Positions 17,263 through 26,766 of a stretch of DNA of 64,000 nucleotides are shown here, in pieces. The stretch covers positions 229,084-293,083 of the forward strand of contig NZ_VDLV01000008.1 of NCBI RefSeq assembly GCF_013608025.1. Direction: 5' to 3'. The stretch is from Pseudomonas brassicacearum subsp. neoaurantiaca (lineage in GTDB: Bacteria > Pseudomonadota > Gammaproteobacteria > Pseudomonadales > Pseudomonadaceae). Position numbers and translations under genes: made by a program. A model generated the notes under the pieces. That model was not told where the DNA came from. It ran no database searches and was given only the letters and a program-made list of their open reading frames with translations. Position 1 is the first letter of the stretch; each line of letters starts with the position of its first letter.

Positions 17263-17850
17263 ATGTCCATCGCATCAGTTTGTGTATTTTGCGGCGCCAG
17301 CACCGGCGCGAACCCAGCCTATCGCGAAGCGGCCCAGGCTTTGGGGCGCGCGCTGGCGGAACGAAAGCTGACCCTGGTCTACGGCGGTGGCGCGGTCGGC
17401 CTGATGGGCATCGTCGCCGATGCGGCCCTCGCGGCGGGCGGCGAAGTGATTGGCATTATCCCGCAAAGCCTGAAGGACAAGGAAATCGGACACAGTGGCC
17501 TGACGCGCCTGGAAGTGGTGGACGGCATGCACGCGCGCAAGGCCCGCATGGCCGAACTCAGCGATGCCTTCATCGCCCTGCCCGGCGGCCTCGGCACGCT
17601 GGAAGAACTGTTCGAAGTCTGGACCTGGGGCCAGCTCGGCTACCATGGCAAACCGCTGGGGCTGCTGGAAGTGAACGGTTTCTACAGCAAGCTCACCGGT
17701 TTTCTGGATCATATCGTCGGCGAAGGTTTCGTCCGCGCGCCGCATCGTGACATGCTGCAAGTGAGCGATTCACCGCAGAACCTGCTCGATGCGCTGGACG
17801 AATGGCAGCCATCGATCCCGCCGAAGTGGGCCGAACAAAAACCCAGCTAA
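17263..17850 (+). CDS. LOG-family protein, cytokinin riboside 5'-monophosphate phosphoribohydrolase type
   Basis: A lysine-decarboxylase-like Rossmann enzyme of 195 residues that cleaves N-glycosidic bonds of nucleoside monophosphates. GGGAVGLMG is at 41-49, the nucleotide motif PGGLGTLEE at 107-115 and the arginine-bearing MHARKARM at 89-96. These are hallmarks of LOG/YgdH/YvdD proteins; older annotations call them lysine decarboxylases, which they are not. Bacterial members often act on AMP, so a nucleotide-salvage or stress role is possible. It starts at the end of an unusual inverted repeat. Confidence 0.93.
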   Translation: MSIASVCVFCGASTGANPAYREAAQALGRALAERKLTLVYGGGAVGLMGIVADAALAAGGEVIGIIPQSLKDKEIGHSGLTRLEVVDGMHARKARMAELSDAFIALPGGLGTLEELFEVWTWGQLGYHGKPLGLLEVNGFYSKLTGFLDHIVGEGFVRAPHRDMLQVSDSPQNLLDALDEWQPSIPPKWAEQKPS

Positions 17851-17918
17851 CGGCTCGGCCCCGATACAGGGCAGAATACGCGCCGCTCAACCTCACCTTC
17901 GACCCCAGAGGATCGCCC

Positions 17919-18104
17919 ATGGCCAAACCCAATTATTCCTTCGCCAAACGTCAGAGAGACTTGGCCAAGGAGCAGAAGAAAGAGGAAAAGCTCCAACGCA
18001 AGAAAGCCAGCGCAGAAGAAGCAGCACTAGACCCGGATGCCGAAGGCGACGTGGCGGCGGAAGCTGATGTCGATGCACCGAAAGATCAGGCTCCCGACGT
18101 CTGA
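17919..18104 (+). CDS. Small highly charged protein, function unknown
   Basis: A 61-residue frame with AGAGGATC upstream of the ATG. The first half is basic and helix-forming (MAKPNYSFAKRQRDLAKEQK), the second half is acidic (DPDAEGDVAAEADVDAPKD). It has no membrane segment and no enzyme motif. The pattern MAKPNYSFAKRQRDLAKE is one I associate with a small conserved pseudomonad protein of unknown role. It follows the LOG gene by 68 bases and may share its transcript. Confidence 0.7.
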   Translation: MAKPNYSFAKRQRDLAKEQKKEEKLQRKKASAEEAALDPDAEGDVAAEADVDAPKDQAPDV

Positions 18105-18189
18105 TATCCCCACTTGGACCCGATGATCGATCCGGTCCAACGGTTTGTGTCCAGGGCTGGCAGCCTCGCTGCCGGTCCTTGCAAACCCG

Positions 18190-18567
18190 CTATATCCCCA
18201 ACGCCTTCACGATCGACAAGCGATAGCCGTCAGGCAAATTGGCCGGCAATCGCCCCGGTTCGAACAGCCCGATCTCCTTGTGCTCATGACTGATCACCGG
18301 CACGAAACCGCCCTGCAATTGGCAGCGGTAGGTGGAGATGAAGATGTGCTTGCCTGGGATCACCTCGAATAGATACGAATCCAGCGGCGCCCCCACGCAG
18401 ACCTCGACCGCCAGTTCCTCGGCAATCTCCCGCGCCAGGCATTGCGGCGCCGTTTCGCCCAATTCGATCCGCCCGCCGGGCAGCTCCCATTCGTCCCGCT
18501 CGTTGAGCATCAGCACAACCAGGCCTTCGGGGGATTGCAGCACGCCTTTGATGGAAACCGGGAACAT
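18190..18567 (-). CDS. Nudix hydrolase
   Basis: A 125-residue single-domain protein that should hydrolyse a nucleoside diphosphate linked to another group, with Mg. The Nudix box runs G32 to V54: G32, E38, R46-E47 and E50-E51 are present in the right spacing. The usual Gly near the end of the box is Ala (A53). Size and ELPGGRIELGE resemble MutT/YjhB-like enzymes, but substrate cannot be read. It is transcribed leftward, downstream of the transglutaminase gene across a REPIN. Confidence 0.88.
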   Translation of the reverse strand: MFPVSIKGVLQSPEGLVVLMLNERDEWELPGGRIELGETAPQCLAREIAEELAVEVCVGAPLDSYLFEVIPGKHIFISTYRCQLQGGFVPVISHEHKEIGLFEPGRLPANLPDGYRLSIVKALGI

Positions 18568-18595
18568 ATAGAAGTCTCATTGTTAATCAGTTCCC

Positions 18596-18692
18596 CTGTG
18601 GCGAGGGAGCTTGCTCCCGCTGGGCCGCGAAGCGGTCCAAAGATTTTACGGTCGCTGCGCAACCGAGCGGGAGCAAGCTCCCTCGCCACAGG
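18596..18692. repeat. REPIN, TGGCGAGGGAGCTTGCTCCC type
   Basis: Inverted arms TGTGGCGAGGGAGCTTGC and GCAAGCTCCCTCGCCACA, with spacer TCGCTGCGCAACC. It lies between the Nudix and transglutaminase genes. Confidence 0.85.
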
Positions 18693-18711
18693 TGTTCATT
18701 GGAACATCAGA

Positions 18712-19605
18712 TCACTGTTCCAACGGCATCACTGTCACCCGCACTTCGGGATCATGGGTACCGCCGCCAAGGATCACTCCGCGCAACGGTGACACATCGG
18801 AAAAATCCCGGCCCCAGGCCAGGGTGATGTGTTCCAGCGCCGGCTGCACGTTGTTGGTCGGGTCGAAGTCCACCCAACCCAACTCCGGGCAGAACACCGA
18901 CACCCAGGCGTGTGAAGCATCGGCGCCTATCAGCCGGGCCTGGCCGGGCGGTGGCTGGGTCAGCAGATAGCCGCTGACGTAACGCGCCGCCAATCCGCGG
19001 GAGCGCACACAGGCCAACATCAGATGGGCAAAATCCTGGCAGACGCCCCGTCGCCGCTCCAGCACCTCCACCAACGGCGTCGCGACCTGAGTAGCCTCGG
19101 CGTCGAAGGTGAACTCTTCGAAAATCTTCTCCATCAATGCCTGGACACCGACCATCAGCGGTCGTCCCGCCGGGAAACAGCTTTCCGAAAACTCCACGAA
19201 GCTGCGCTTGAGGTGCACGTAGGGCGATTCGAAACGGTAGCGACACGCGTCCAGCAGCCGCGCTGTCAGCGGTCGGCCGCTATAGGTCAACGCGTCACGG
19301 GTCGAATCCCAGGCCGGCGACAGGTTGAAATCCAATTCAGGACGCGCCAGCACCTCGACGCTCAGGCGGGCATTGACCAGCAGCTCATCGTGAGGCCGTT
19401 CGAAGGCCAGGCGGGTCAACGGGTTGCCGAATACGTCCTGCTCATCCCGACGGGTCGTCGGCTCCGGACTGATCAGCAACTGCTGTTCGGTGCAACGCTG
19501 CCAGTCACAGGCCCGCGGCCACAGATGGGCCAGTTGCTGCGCGAGGGACACCGGGCTGTCGTAGTGATAATGGGTGTCGTGGAGGATCTGGTAACGAGCG
19601 TTCAT
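18712..19605 (-). CDS. Transglutaminase-like cysteine protein
   Basis: A 297-residue protein with an N-terminal beta region typical of bacterial transglutaminase-like proteins (about 1-90) followed by the papain-like core. The triad is C189 (RRGVCQDFAH), H232 (DASHAWV) and D248 (VDFDPTNN). It has no signal peptide, so it should be cytoplasmic. Its ATG overlaps the stop codon of the ATP-grasp gene (ATGA), which implies coupling. These proteins are thought to cleave or transfer isopeptide bonds; with the ATP-grasp neighbour a peptide ligation and cleavage pair is likely. Confidence 0.9.
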   Translation of the reverse strand: MNARYQILHDTHYHYDSPVSLAQQLAHLWPRACDWQRCTEQQLLISPEPTTRRDEQDVFGNPLTRLAFERPHDELLVNARLSVEVLARPELDFNLSPAWDSTRDALTYSGRPLTARLLDACRYRFESPYVHLKRSFVEFSESCFPAGRPLMVGVQALMEKIFEEFTFDAEATQVATPLVEVLERRRGVCQDFAHLMLACVRSRGLAARYVSGYLLTQPPPGQARLIGADASHAWVSVFCPELGWVDFDPTNNVQPALEHITLAWGRDFSDVSPLRGVILGGGTHDPEVRVTVMPLEQ

Positions 19606-22091
19606 CAGACGGACACCGTGCGTTGGCTGACGTCATCGACGTGGGCAAAATGGCGCAAGGCCAAGCGATCGGACACCTGGCCACTGACATCGGCCACCTC
19701 CTGCAACAGATCGGCCAGGCCATCGAGCGCCGCGCGCAGGCTGGCTTCGCCGAACAGCGGATTTTCCAGGCAGCGCAGGTCGAAGCGCGACAGGCGCGTC
19801 ACCAACTCCGGCAGCGCGGTATCCCTGGGCGCGCCAAAATCATCGTTCAGGCGCTTGAGGGTGCGCGCCACCAGTTTCAATTGGAAGAGCACCGCATGAG
19901 GGTTCTGCTCGTCCAGCAACAACAGGTCGAGCACTGGAATCAACTGCGCCACCGCCAGGTAGCGCGAGCGGTAGGTGATGCTGCTGTTACCCAATTCCAG
20001 CAACCATTCCAACCCGGCCTGATCGAAAACCGCCTCGCCTCGCAGGAACGCCGCCAGGCTGCTGCTGAGAAACTGCAGGCGCTCCAGGCGCCGACCGATC
20101 ATCAGGAAGCGCCAGCCCTCGTCGCGGGTCATGTCGTCCAGGGCGAAGCCGGATAACGCCGCCAGGGACATCACCAAGCGGTTGAGAAAATCCAGCAGCT
20201 CACCGAAGTCCGGCTCACTGGTTTCCAGCTCCACGGCTTCGCGTTGCAACTCCACGAGCGCCTGCCAGTTTTCCCGCGACAGCTTGCCGCGAACCTGCGA
20301 AGCCGCCCACTGCAAGCGCTGCAGGTTGGAACGCAGGCTGAAGGACCAGTCATCCCCGAGCATGGCCGCCATCAGGCGTTCGGGCAGCTCGCCCTCCTCG
20401 GGCAACAGCATCAGGCTTTCGCCGAGGGAGACCGCCGACTGCAGCGCTTGCGGGTCATCACCATCGACATACCGCGCCAGCATGATTCGCAGAAGGCGGG
20501 CACTGTCATCGCACCGTTCACAATAGCGGCCGAACCAGAACAGGTTTTCGACGACTCGCGAGGGCAGGTAAGGATCGCGGCGCACCAGGTCGTGAACGCC
20601 GACGGTGCGTTGGGCCTTCCATTGCTCACCGCCGGGCGCTTGCTCGCCGAGCACCCACGTGTCCTTGCTGGCACCGCCGCGCTGCATCGACACCACCTCG
20701 GCATCGGCCTCGGCAGCCACGCGGGTCAGGCCCCCGCGCAGCACGCGATAATCGTTTTTCCCAGACACGGCGTACACGCGCATGCCGATGGCCCGGGGCT
20801 GGATCAAGCCATCCTCGGCCTGCCACACCGGCGCCTGGGATAACTGCGCCAGCTCTTGGGCGACGTAGGCATAAGGCCGCGCCTGCATGCGTGCCGCCAG
20901 TTGGGCGCGCTGGCCCTCGTCCAGGTCTCGACCAAACACAGGCGTGAAACTCTGGGAGGGAAATGCCGGCTTGATCAACAGCTGGGGTAATTTCTCCAAG
21001 GCCTGGGCCAGCACTGGCGGTTCACCGCACCACCAGGTGGCAATGGAAGGCAGCATCAGTTCTTCGCCGAACAGATACTGGTTGATCTTCGGCAAGAACC
21101 CCAAGAGCCCTGGCGATTCCAGCACGCCGCTGCCCAGGGCATTGGCCACCAAGACCCGGCCCTGGCGCACCGCTTCCAGCAAACCGGGCACGCCCAGGGC
21201 CGAATCGGTGCGCAACTCCAGCGGGTCGCAGAAATCATCGTCGAGGCGGCGCATGATCGCGTGGACCCGACGCAATCCGCTGAGGGTCTTCAGGTAGACC
21301 GTGGCGTCCCGAACGGTAAGGTCACCGCCCTCCACCAACGGGTAACCGAGCTGGCGCGCCAGGTATAGATGCTCGAAATAGCTCTCGTTGAAGCGCCCGG
21401 GCGTCAGCAACACCACCAGCGGCGGCTCGCCGTCACTGGGCGCCTGTCGTGCCAGCGTCTCTTGCAAAGTCCGGAAGAAACCGGACAAGTGCTGCACCTT
21501 GAGGTCGCGATAAAGATCGGGAAACGCTCGTGACACGATTGTGCGATTTTCCAACGCATATCCGGCCCCGGAAGGCGCCTGGGTCCGATCCGCAGTAACC
21601 CACCAGCGACCGTCGGGCGTACGCGCCAGGTCCACGGCATACAGGTGAAGAAAGTCGCCATCCGGCGGCGTGATGCCTTGGCACGGCCAGAGGAAATTGT
21701 TGTGGCCAAACACCAGCTCCGCCGGCAACAAGCCTTCGCTGATCAACCGCTGCGGCCCATACAGGTCGGCCAGTACCGCATTGAGCAGACGTGCGCGCTG
21801 GGCAATGCCGGCCGACAGCAGCTTCCATTCCTGGGCATCGATGACGTGGGGCAGCAGATCCAGTTCCCAGGGCCGATCAGCGCCCTTCGGGTCCGCATAG
21901 ACGTTGTAGGTGACGCCGTTTTCCTGGATCTGCCGGGCCAGCAACGCCTGGCGCTGGAGCAGTTGCGCCGGCGTACTGCGCTGCAACTGGTCGAACAGCC
22001 GCCGCCAGTGCGCGCGGACCGCACCGCTGTCGTCCAGCAATTCGTGATAGGTGCCCGTCGTCAGCGGGTAACGGTCAAGCAGGTCAGGCAT
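19605..22091 (-). CDS. Circularly permuted ATP-grasp / alpha-E domain fusion protein
   Basis: An 828-residue fusion. The N-terminal half (about 60-480) is a permuted ATP-grasp domain, with YNVYADPKG, FGHNNFLWPCQGI, VVLLTPGRFNESYFEHLYLARQLG and LVEGGDLTVRD. The C-terminal half (about 500-820) is the all-helical alpha-E domain, starting VVENLFWFGRYCERCDDSARLLR and including SITYRSRYLAV. Permuted ATP-grasp enzymes of this group are predicted amide ligases. Start MPDLLDRYPL was chosen over upstream in-frame codons that run through a REP element. Coupled to the following transglutaminase-like gene. Product unknown. Confidence 0.9.
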   Translation of the reverse strand: MPDLLDRYPLTTGTYHELLDDSGAVRAHWRRLFDQLQRSTPAQLLQRQALLARQIQENGVTYNVYADPKGADRPWELDLLPHVIDAQEWKLLSAGIAQRARLLNAVLADLYGPQRLISEGLLPAELVFGHNNFLWPCQGITPPDGDFLHLYAVDLARTPDGRWWVTADRTQAPSGAGYALENRTIVSRAFPDLYRDLKVQHLSGFFRTLQETLARQAPSDGEPPLVVLLTPGRFNESYFEHLYLARQLGYPLVEGGDLTVRDATVYLKTLSGLRRVHAIMRRLDDDFCDPLELRTDSALGVPGLLEAVRQGRVLVANALGSGVLESPGLLGFLPKINQYLFGEELMLPSIATWWCGEPPVLAQALEKLPQLLIKPAFPSQSFTPVFGRDLDEGQRAQLAARMQARPYAYVAQELAQLSQAPVWQAEDGLIQPRAIGMRVYAVSGKNDYRVLRGGLTRVAAEADAEVVSMQRGGASKDTWVLGEQAPGGEQWKAQRTVGVHDLVRRDPYLPSRVVENLFWFGRYCERCDDSARLLRIMLARYVDGDDPQALQSAVSLGESLMLLPEEGELPERLMAAMLGDDWSFSLRSNLQRLQWAASQVRGKLSRENWQALVELQREAVELETSEPDFGELLDFLNRLVMSLAALSGFALDDMTRDEGWRFLMIGRRLERLQFLSSSLAAFLRGEAVFDQAGLEWLLELGNSSITYRSRYLAVAQLIPVLDLLLLDEQNPHAVLFQLKLVARTLKRLNDDFGAPRDTALPELVTRLSRFDLRCLENPLFGEASLRAALDGLADLLQEVADVSGQVSDRLALRHFAHVDDVSQRTVSV

Positions 22092-22184
22092 GGAAAGCTC
22101 GGCAGGGCGGCAATGATGGGTGAGACTAGCGCAAGCGCATGACGCCCGGATAGGTGTGTTTGTGTTGGATCCGACCTGGCTTTC

Positions 22185-22312
22185 GTGGCGAGGGGATTTA
22201 TCCCCGCTGGGCTGCGCCGCAGCCCCCAAAGCAACTCGGTGTGCCAAGAAGATTGAGCTAACCGCTTCAGGGCTGCTACGCAGCCCAGCGGGGATAAATC
22301 CCCTCGCCACAA
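22185..22312. repeat. REPIN, TGGCGAGGGGATTTATCCCC type
   Basis: Arms GTGGCGAGGGGATTTATC and GATAAATCCCCTCGCCAC with inner GGGCTGCGCCGCAGCCC and GGGCTGCTACGCAGCCC hairpins. It divides the ATP-grasp gene from the upstream DUF2126 gene in what is probably one transcript. Confidence 0.85.
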
Positions 22313-22319
22313 GGTCCAG

Positions 22320-25300
22320 CTAGCTTTTTGATGTCCCGTGAAAGCGCCGCAGATCGAGCGTGAAGGGAAACTCGTCATCCGTTGCCAGACTCGGTATCGG
22401 CAGTTTTCCAGGCGTGTGTCCGATACGGAAGAATCGCGCCATCCGCCGGCTCTCCGCTTCGTTGGCGTTCACCGGCAGGCTGTCATAATTACGGCCGCCG
22501 GGATGCGCCACGTGGTATTGGCAGCCGCCCAGCGAACGTTGCATCCAGGTGTCGAGTACGTCAAAGACCAGCGGCGCATGGACCGGGATGGTCGGCTGCA
22601 AGCAGTTGAACGGTTGCCAGGCGCGGAAACGCACCCCGGCGACGAACTCGCCTACGCGACCGGTTGGCTGAAGCGGCACCGGCACGCCATTGCAGGTCAG
22701 CAGATAACGTTGCGGTGCCAACCCCGTGAGCTTGATCTGCAAGCGCTCCAGGGACGAGTCCACATAACGCACCGTGCCGCCAGCCGAGCCCTCTTCGCCC
22801 AGCACATGCCAAGGCTCCAGCGCCTGGCGCAACTGCAGCTCGATACCGTTGACCGCATAATCGCCGACCTTGGGAAAGCGGAACTCCAGGTGCGCGGCAA
22901 ACCAGTCGGCGCGCAGCGGATAACCCGCGGCATTGAGTTCCTCGATGACCTCGGCGAAATCCTGCTCGATGAAATGCGGCAGCAGGAAACGGTCGTGCAA
23001 CTCGGTGCCCCAACGCGCCAGCCTGGCCGGTGCATAGGGCTCACGCCAGAACCGCGCCACCAGCGCTCGCAGCAACAACTGCTGAGTCAAGCTCATGCGG
23101 GCGTGGGGCGGCATTTCGAAAGCGCGCAGCTCCAGCAAGCCTAGACGCCCGGTGGCGCCGTCCGGCGAATAGAGCTTGTCGATGCAGAACTCGGCGCGGT
23201 GGGTATTGCCGGTCACGTCGATCAACAGGTTGCGCAGGAGCCGATCGACCAACCACGGCGGACATTCCTCGCCAGGCTGGGGCATTTGCGCGAAGGCGAT
23301 TTCCAGCTCATACAACGCGTCGTTGCGCGCCTCGTCCACACGTGGTGCCTGGGATGTCGGGCCGATGAACAACCCGGAAAACAGGTAGGACAACGACGGG
23401 TGGTTATGCCAGTAGCTGATCAGGCTGCGCAGCAAGTCCGGACGTCGCAGGAACGGTGAATCAGCCGGTGTCGCGCCACCCAGTACGAAATGGTTACCGC
23501 CACCGGTACCGGTGTGCCGGCCATCGATCAGAAATTTCTCAGTGGTCAGTCGGTTAAGTCGCGCTTGCTCGTAAAGAAATTCGGTGCGCTCGACCAACTC
23601 ATCCCAGCTCGCCGAAGGCTGCACGTTGACCTCGATGACACCCGGGTCCGGCGTGATGCGGAAATTGCTCAGGCGCGGGTCGCTCGGCGGCTCGTAGCCC
23701 TCCAACAAGACAGGGCAGCTCAGTTCTTCAGCAGTCGCCTCGATCGCGCTGACCAACTCCAGGTAATCCTCGACCCGCTCCAGCGGCGGCATGAACAGGT
23801 ACAGCCGCCCTTCCCTGGCCTCGGCGCAGAAGGCGGTGCGGGTCAGCCAATCGGCCGATTCGTCGATCTTCGGCACGCGCTCCTGTTCCAGTGCCGGCTC
23901 GCCGTGACGGTTCAACTGCTCGGTCCCAGGTAACTCGGGCAAATCCTGGTTGGGGTCGGTGGGATGGATGAACGGATATTCGGCCGCCGTCACCCACGGC
24001 TGGGACGCCAGTGGCAAGCGATAGCCCAAGGGCGAATCCCCCGGCACCAGCCGGCAATGATCCTCGCGCAAGTACCAGCGCCCGCTTTGCCATTGGTCGC
24101 CCTTGGCGGTCCGGGCCAACGGCAGGACCTGGCCGATCACTTTATCCAGACCCTGGCTGAAGACCTTGCGCAAACGCGCCCGCTCCAACGGGTCTTCCAG
24201 CCGGGGATCTTCGGCCGTCACGTTCGAAGGCAACGTGCCTTCGCGCCAGAGGTAATGGAAGTTGTCTTCGTAGGCAGGGAAGACGAATCGCGTGGGAATT
24301 TTCAGGCGTTCCGCGACACTCGCCAGGAAGCGGCCCGCCAACTCGCCATCGGCGCCGTAGTCTTTCTGCTCGTCGGCAATCAATGCGCTGTCATGCCAGA
24401 TCGGCACCCCGTCACGCCGCCAATAGCAGTTGAGCGACCAGCGCGGCAATTGCTCGCCGGGATACCACTTGCCCTGGCCGAAATGCACCAGCCCCTGCGG
24501 CGCGTAATGCTCGCGCATGCGCTGGAACAGCTCGGCGGAAAGGCGACGTTTGTCTGGCCCAAGCGCCGCCGTGTTCCACTCGGCGCCGTCCGGGTCATCG
24601 ATGGAAACGAAAGTCGGCTCACCGCCCATGGTCAGGCGCACGTCGCCTTTCTGCAGGTCGCCATCGATCTTGCGGCCCAACGCCTGGATCGCCAACCATT
24701 GTTCTTCGGTGTAGGGCTTGGTGACCCGAGGCGCTTCCCAGATCCGCTCCACGGACATTTCGTGACTGAACTGACATTCGCACGGCTCCACCAGACCACT
24801 GATCGGTGCCGCCGAGGACGGATCAGGACTACACGCCAAGGGAATATGCCCTTCGCCCGCGAACAATCCGGACGTAGCGTCGAGGCCGATCCAGCCGGCG
24901 CCAGGCAGGTAGACCTCGCACCAGGCATGCAGGTCGGTGAAATCCACTTCCGTACCGGACGGGCCATCGAGGCTTTTCACGTCGGCGGTCAACTGGATCA
25001 AGTAACCCGAGACAAAACGCGCTGCCAGGCCCAGATGACGCAACAGTTGCACCAGCAGCCAGGCCGAGTCGCGGCATGAACCGGACGCATGTTCCAACGT
25101 ATGCTCCGGCGTCTGCACGCCGGGCTCCATGCGGATCAGGTAGTTGATGTCTTCGCTCAGGCGCTGGTTGAGCGCCACCAGAAAATCCACCGCTGGCAGC
25201 GGCGTGCGGTCGATGCCGTCCAGGTAAGCCTTGAACTTGGGCGTCAGCGGGAGCTTTTCCAGGTAGGGCATCAGCTCGTGTTTTTCGTCAGCCGCATAGG

Positions 25301-25613
25301 TGAACGGGATCTTCTCGGCGTAAGGCTCAAGGAAAAAATCGAACGGATTGAACACCGCCATCTCGGCGACCAGATCGACCTCGACCCGCAGCTCATCGGT
25401 CTTTTCCGGAAACACCAGCCGCGCCAGGTAATTGCCCTGGGGGTCTTGTTGCCAATTGATGAAATGCTGTTCGGGCGAGACTTTCAACGAGTACGAAAGG
25501 ATACGCGTGCGGCTATGGGCCGCCGGGCGCAGGCGAACGATCTGTGGACCGAGTTCGACAGCGCGCTCGTAGCGATAGTGTGTGACATGGTGCAAAGCGA
25601 CATGAATCGACAC
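22320..25613 (-). CDS. Large transglutaminase-like protein with DUF2126 domain
   Basis: A 1097-residue protein with two parts. Residues 1-300 form a transglutaminase-like module: N-terminal HVTHYRYERAVELGPQIVRLRP, then C180 (SGSCRDSAW), H229 (DLHAWCE) and D245 (GLDATSG). Residues about 320-1095 are the long DUF2126 region with DVRLTMGGEPTFVS, RTAFCAEAREGRLYLFMPP and DGRHTGTGGGNHFVLGG. The start is GTG with AGGAGG at ideal spacing. It heads the leftward cluster with the ATP-grasp and second transglutaminase genes, a set predicted in the literature to make and cut peptide amide bonds. Confidence 0.92.
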   Translation of the reverse strand: MSIHVALHHVTHYRYERAVELGPQIVRLRPAAHSRTRILSYSLKVSPEQHFINWQQDPQGNYLARLVFPEKTDELRVEVDLVAEMAVFNPFDFFLEPYAEKIPFTYAADEKHELMPYLEKLPLTPKFKAYLDGIDRTPLPAVDFLVALNQRLSEDINYLIRMEPGVQTPEHTLEHASGSCRDSAWLLVQLLRHLGLAARFVSGYLIQLTADVKSLDGPSGTEVDFTDLHAWCEVYLPGAGWIGLDATSGLFAGEGHIPLACSPDPSSAAPISGLVEPCECQFSHEMSVERIWEAPRVTKPYTEEQWLAIQALGRKIDGDLQKGDVRLTMGGEPTFVSIDDPDGAEWNTAALGPDKRRLSAELFQRMREHYAPQGLVHFGQGKWYPGEQLPRWSLNCYWRRDGVPIWHDSALIADEQKDYGADGELAGRFLASVAERLKIPTRFVFPAYEDNFHYLWREGTLPSNVTAEDPRLEDPLERARLRKVFSQGLDKVIGQVLPLARTAKGDQWQSGRWYLREDHCRLVPGDSPLGYRLPLASQPWVTAAEYPFIHPTDPNQDLPELPGTEQLNRHGEPALEQERVPKIDESADWLTRTAFCAEAREGRLYLFMPPLERVEDYLELVSAIEATAEELSCPVLLEGYEPPSDPRLSNFRITPDPGVIEVNVQPSASWDELVERTEFLYEQARLNRLTTEKFLIDGRHTGTGGGNHFVLGGATPADSPFLRRPDLLRSLISYWHNHPSLSYLFSGLFIGPTSQAPRVDEARNDALYELEIAFAQMPQPGEECPPWLVDRLLRNLLIDVTGNTHRAEFCIDKLYSPDGATGRLGLLELRAFEMPPHARMSLTQQLLLRALVARFWREPYAPARLARWGTELHDRFLLPHFIEQDFAEVIEELNAAGYPLRADWFAAHLEFRFPKVGDYAVNGIELQLRQALEPWHVLGEEGSAGGTVRYVDSSLERLQIKLTGLAPQRYLLTCNGVPVPLQPTGRVGEFVAGVRFRAWQPFNCLQPTIPVHAPLVFDVLDTWMQRSLGGCQYHVAHPGGRNYDSLPVNANEAESRRMARFFRIGHTPGKLPIPSLATDDEFPFTLDLRRFHGTSKS

Positions 25614-25750
25614 GGCGTGCCTCCTGCGGGGCCTGGGCGTTATCGAAAGCGGCGCAAGACTTATGCCATTCAGGCAGGCCGGACACTTTCAACGTCTACT
25701 CAGGGCAGTAGAGCACTAAAACCGCGCGATGCCTGTATTGATCTGCAAAG

Positions 25751-25768
25751 GCCGCACATAAATGCGGC
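25751..25768 (-). terminator. Hairpin after the frameshifted membrane protein gene
   Basis: GCCGCA and TGCGGC with a six-base loop lie 22 bases past the stop of the broken gene. Only a weak T-rich tail (CCTTTG on the minus strand) follows. Confidence 0.3.
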
Positions 25769-25789
25769 GCGGGGCGGTAGCGAATCGAC

Positions 25790-26250
25790 TCAGCGGCGCG
25801 GGCGCGAGGCCTTGGCGGACTGGAGGATGCGTTCGCGTTGGTGGCGGATTTCGATGAGCTTGCTGCGCATTTCGCGGTGGCGTTTGCTGTTGAGCAGCAG
25901 CAGTCCCAGTAGCGGCAACAGCACCGCAAACACATACACACCTTGATGCGGCCCATAAGCAAACGTCGGCAGCACCGCCGCCAGACAGGCGAGGAAATAA
26001 CCCACCACCCACCAGATCGCCCAGGCGCGTCCGCGTGCGATCATGAGATTGCCCAGGACCAGGACACTCACCAGAGCCAAAGTGCCGAGTCCAACATAGT
26101 TGCTTCTGACGGAAGGCTCCAAGGCACGCCAATAAGTGCTGCGGACAAAACCAGCAGCGCAGACCCGGAAAAGCATCCCAGGAAAATTGTCCCCATGAAC
26201 ACCGGAAAATAATGGGCAAGGAAATGCTTCAGGGATTCACCTCCGATCAC
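25790..26250 (-). pseudogene. Frameshifted paralogue of the small membrane (immunity-like) protein
   Basis: Two frames together match the intact neighbour at 26323-26766. The first begins at GTG 26250 after AGGAG and gives MIGGESLKHFLAHYFPVFMG; the second continues TYWRALEPSVRSN, then GNLMIARGRAW and FAYGPHQGVYVFAVLLPLLGLLLL to the stop. The switch falls near 26120-26145 and fits one lost base. About 150 residues with four helices would result without it. Either a decayed duplicate or a base-call error. Confidence 0.65.
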
Positions 26251-26322
26251 GGCCCAATCTCCTGGAAGCCATCAACGACAGCGCACACCCTGACGAGGCG
26301 AAATGCTTGCAGCGTTACGCAG

Positions 26323-26766
26323 TCATGATCGAGGGCCACGCAGAGCCTCCCGCTTTGCGCGGATAGCGACAAGTTTGTTACGCATATCCCGTTGCCTTTG
26401 GCTTTGCAGCAGCAGTAGGCCAAGCACCGGAAATAATACCGCCATTGCGTAGAGGCCCCGATGAGGGGCATAACCAGCCATCGGAAGGACAAATCCCAGG
26501 CAGGAGACGAATACCCCAACCAACAACCACACCCAGCGGGGTCGCCCCCAAAGGACCATCAGGTTACCGTGCGCCACCAGCAGCGTAACTGCTGCGCCCC
26601 CCAGCATGATGTAAACGCCGCTTTCAGCTAAAGGCAATGCTCGAAAATAGGTTATGAAAGCGAGTGAAATAGCCAAGGCAATTGAAATGTAAGCCGCGAA
26701 GATACCGGCAATGAATCCAAGAAAATGCCTTTGGAAGAAGCCTCGAAGTGTAAGCTCGTCGTTCAT
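26323..26766 (-). CDS. Small four-helix membrane protein, candidate immunity protein
   Basis: A 147-residue protein with about four membrane helices (near 12-38, 48-70, 76-98, 102-120) and a basic cytoplasmic tail (SQRQRDMRNKLVAIRAKREALRG). No family name is recognised. Its ATG overlaps the stop codon of the upstream toxin-like gene (ATGA), so the two are made together. A frameshifted paralogue follows. Small membrane proteins coupled to membrane-active toxins are typical immunity proteins; that role is inferred from layout only. Confidence 0.75.
   Translation of the reverse strand: MNDELTLRGFFQRHFLGFIAGIFAAYISIALAISLAFITYFRALPLAESGVYIMLGGAAVTLLVAHGNLMVLWGRPRWVWLLVGVFVSCLGFVLPMAGYAPHRGLYAMAVLFPVLGLLLLQSQRQRDMRNKLVAIRAKREALRGPRS

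Noticed and set aside
26247..26519. Overlapping minus-strand frame of 90 codons
   Set aside because: It is an alternative frame of the intact small membrane protein gene and lacks a start site.
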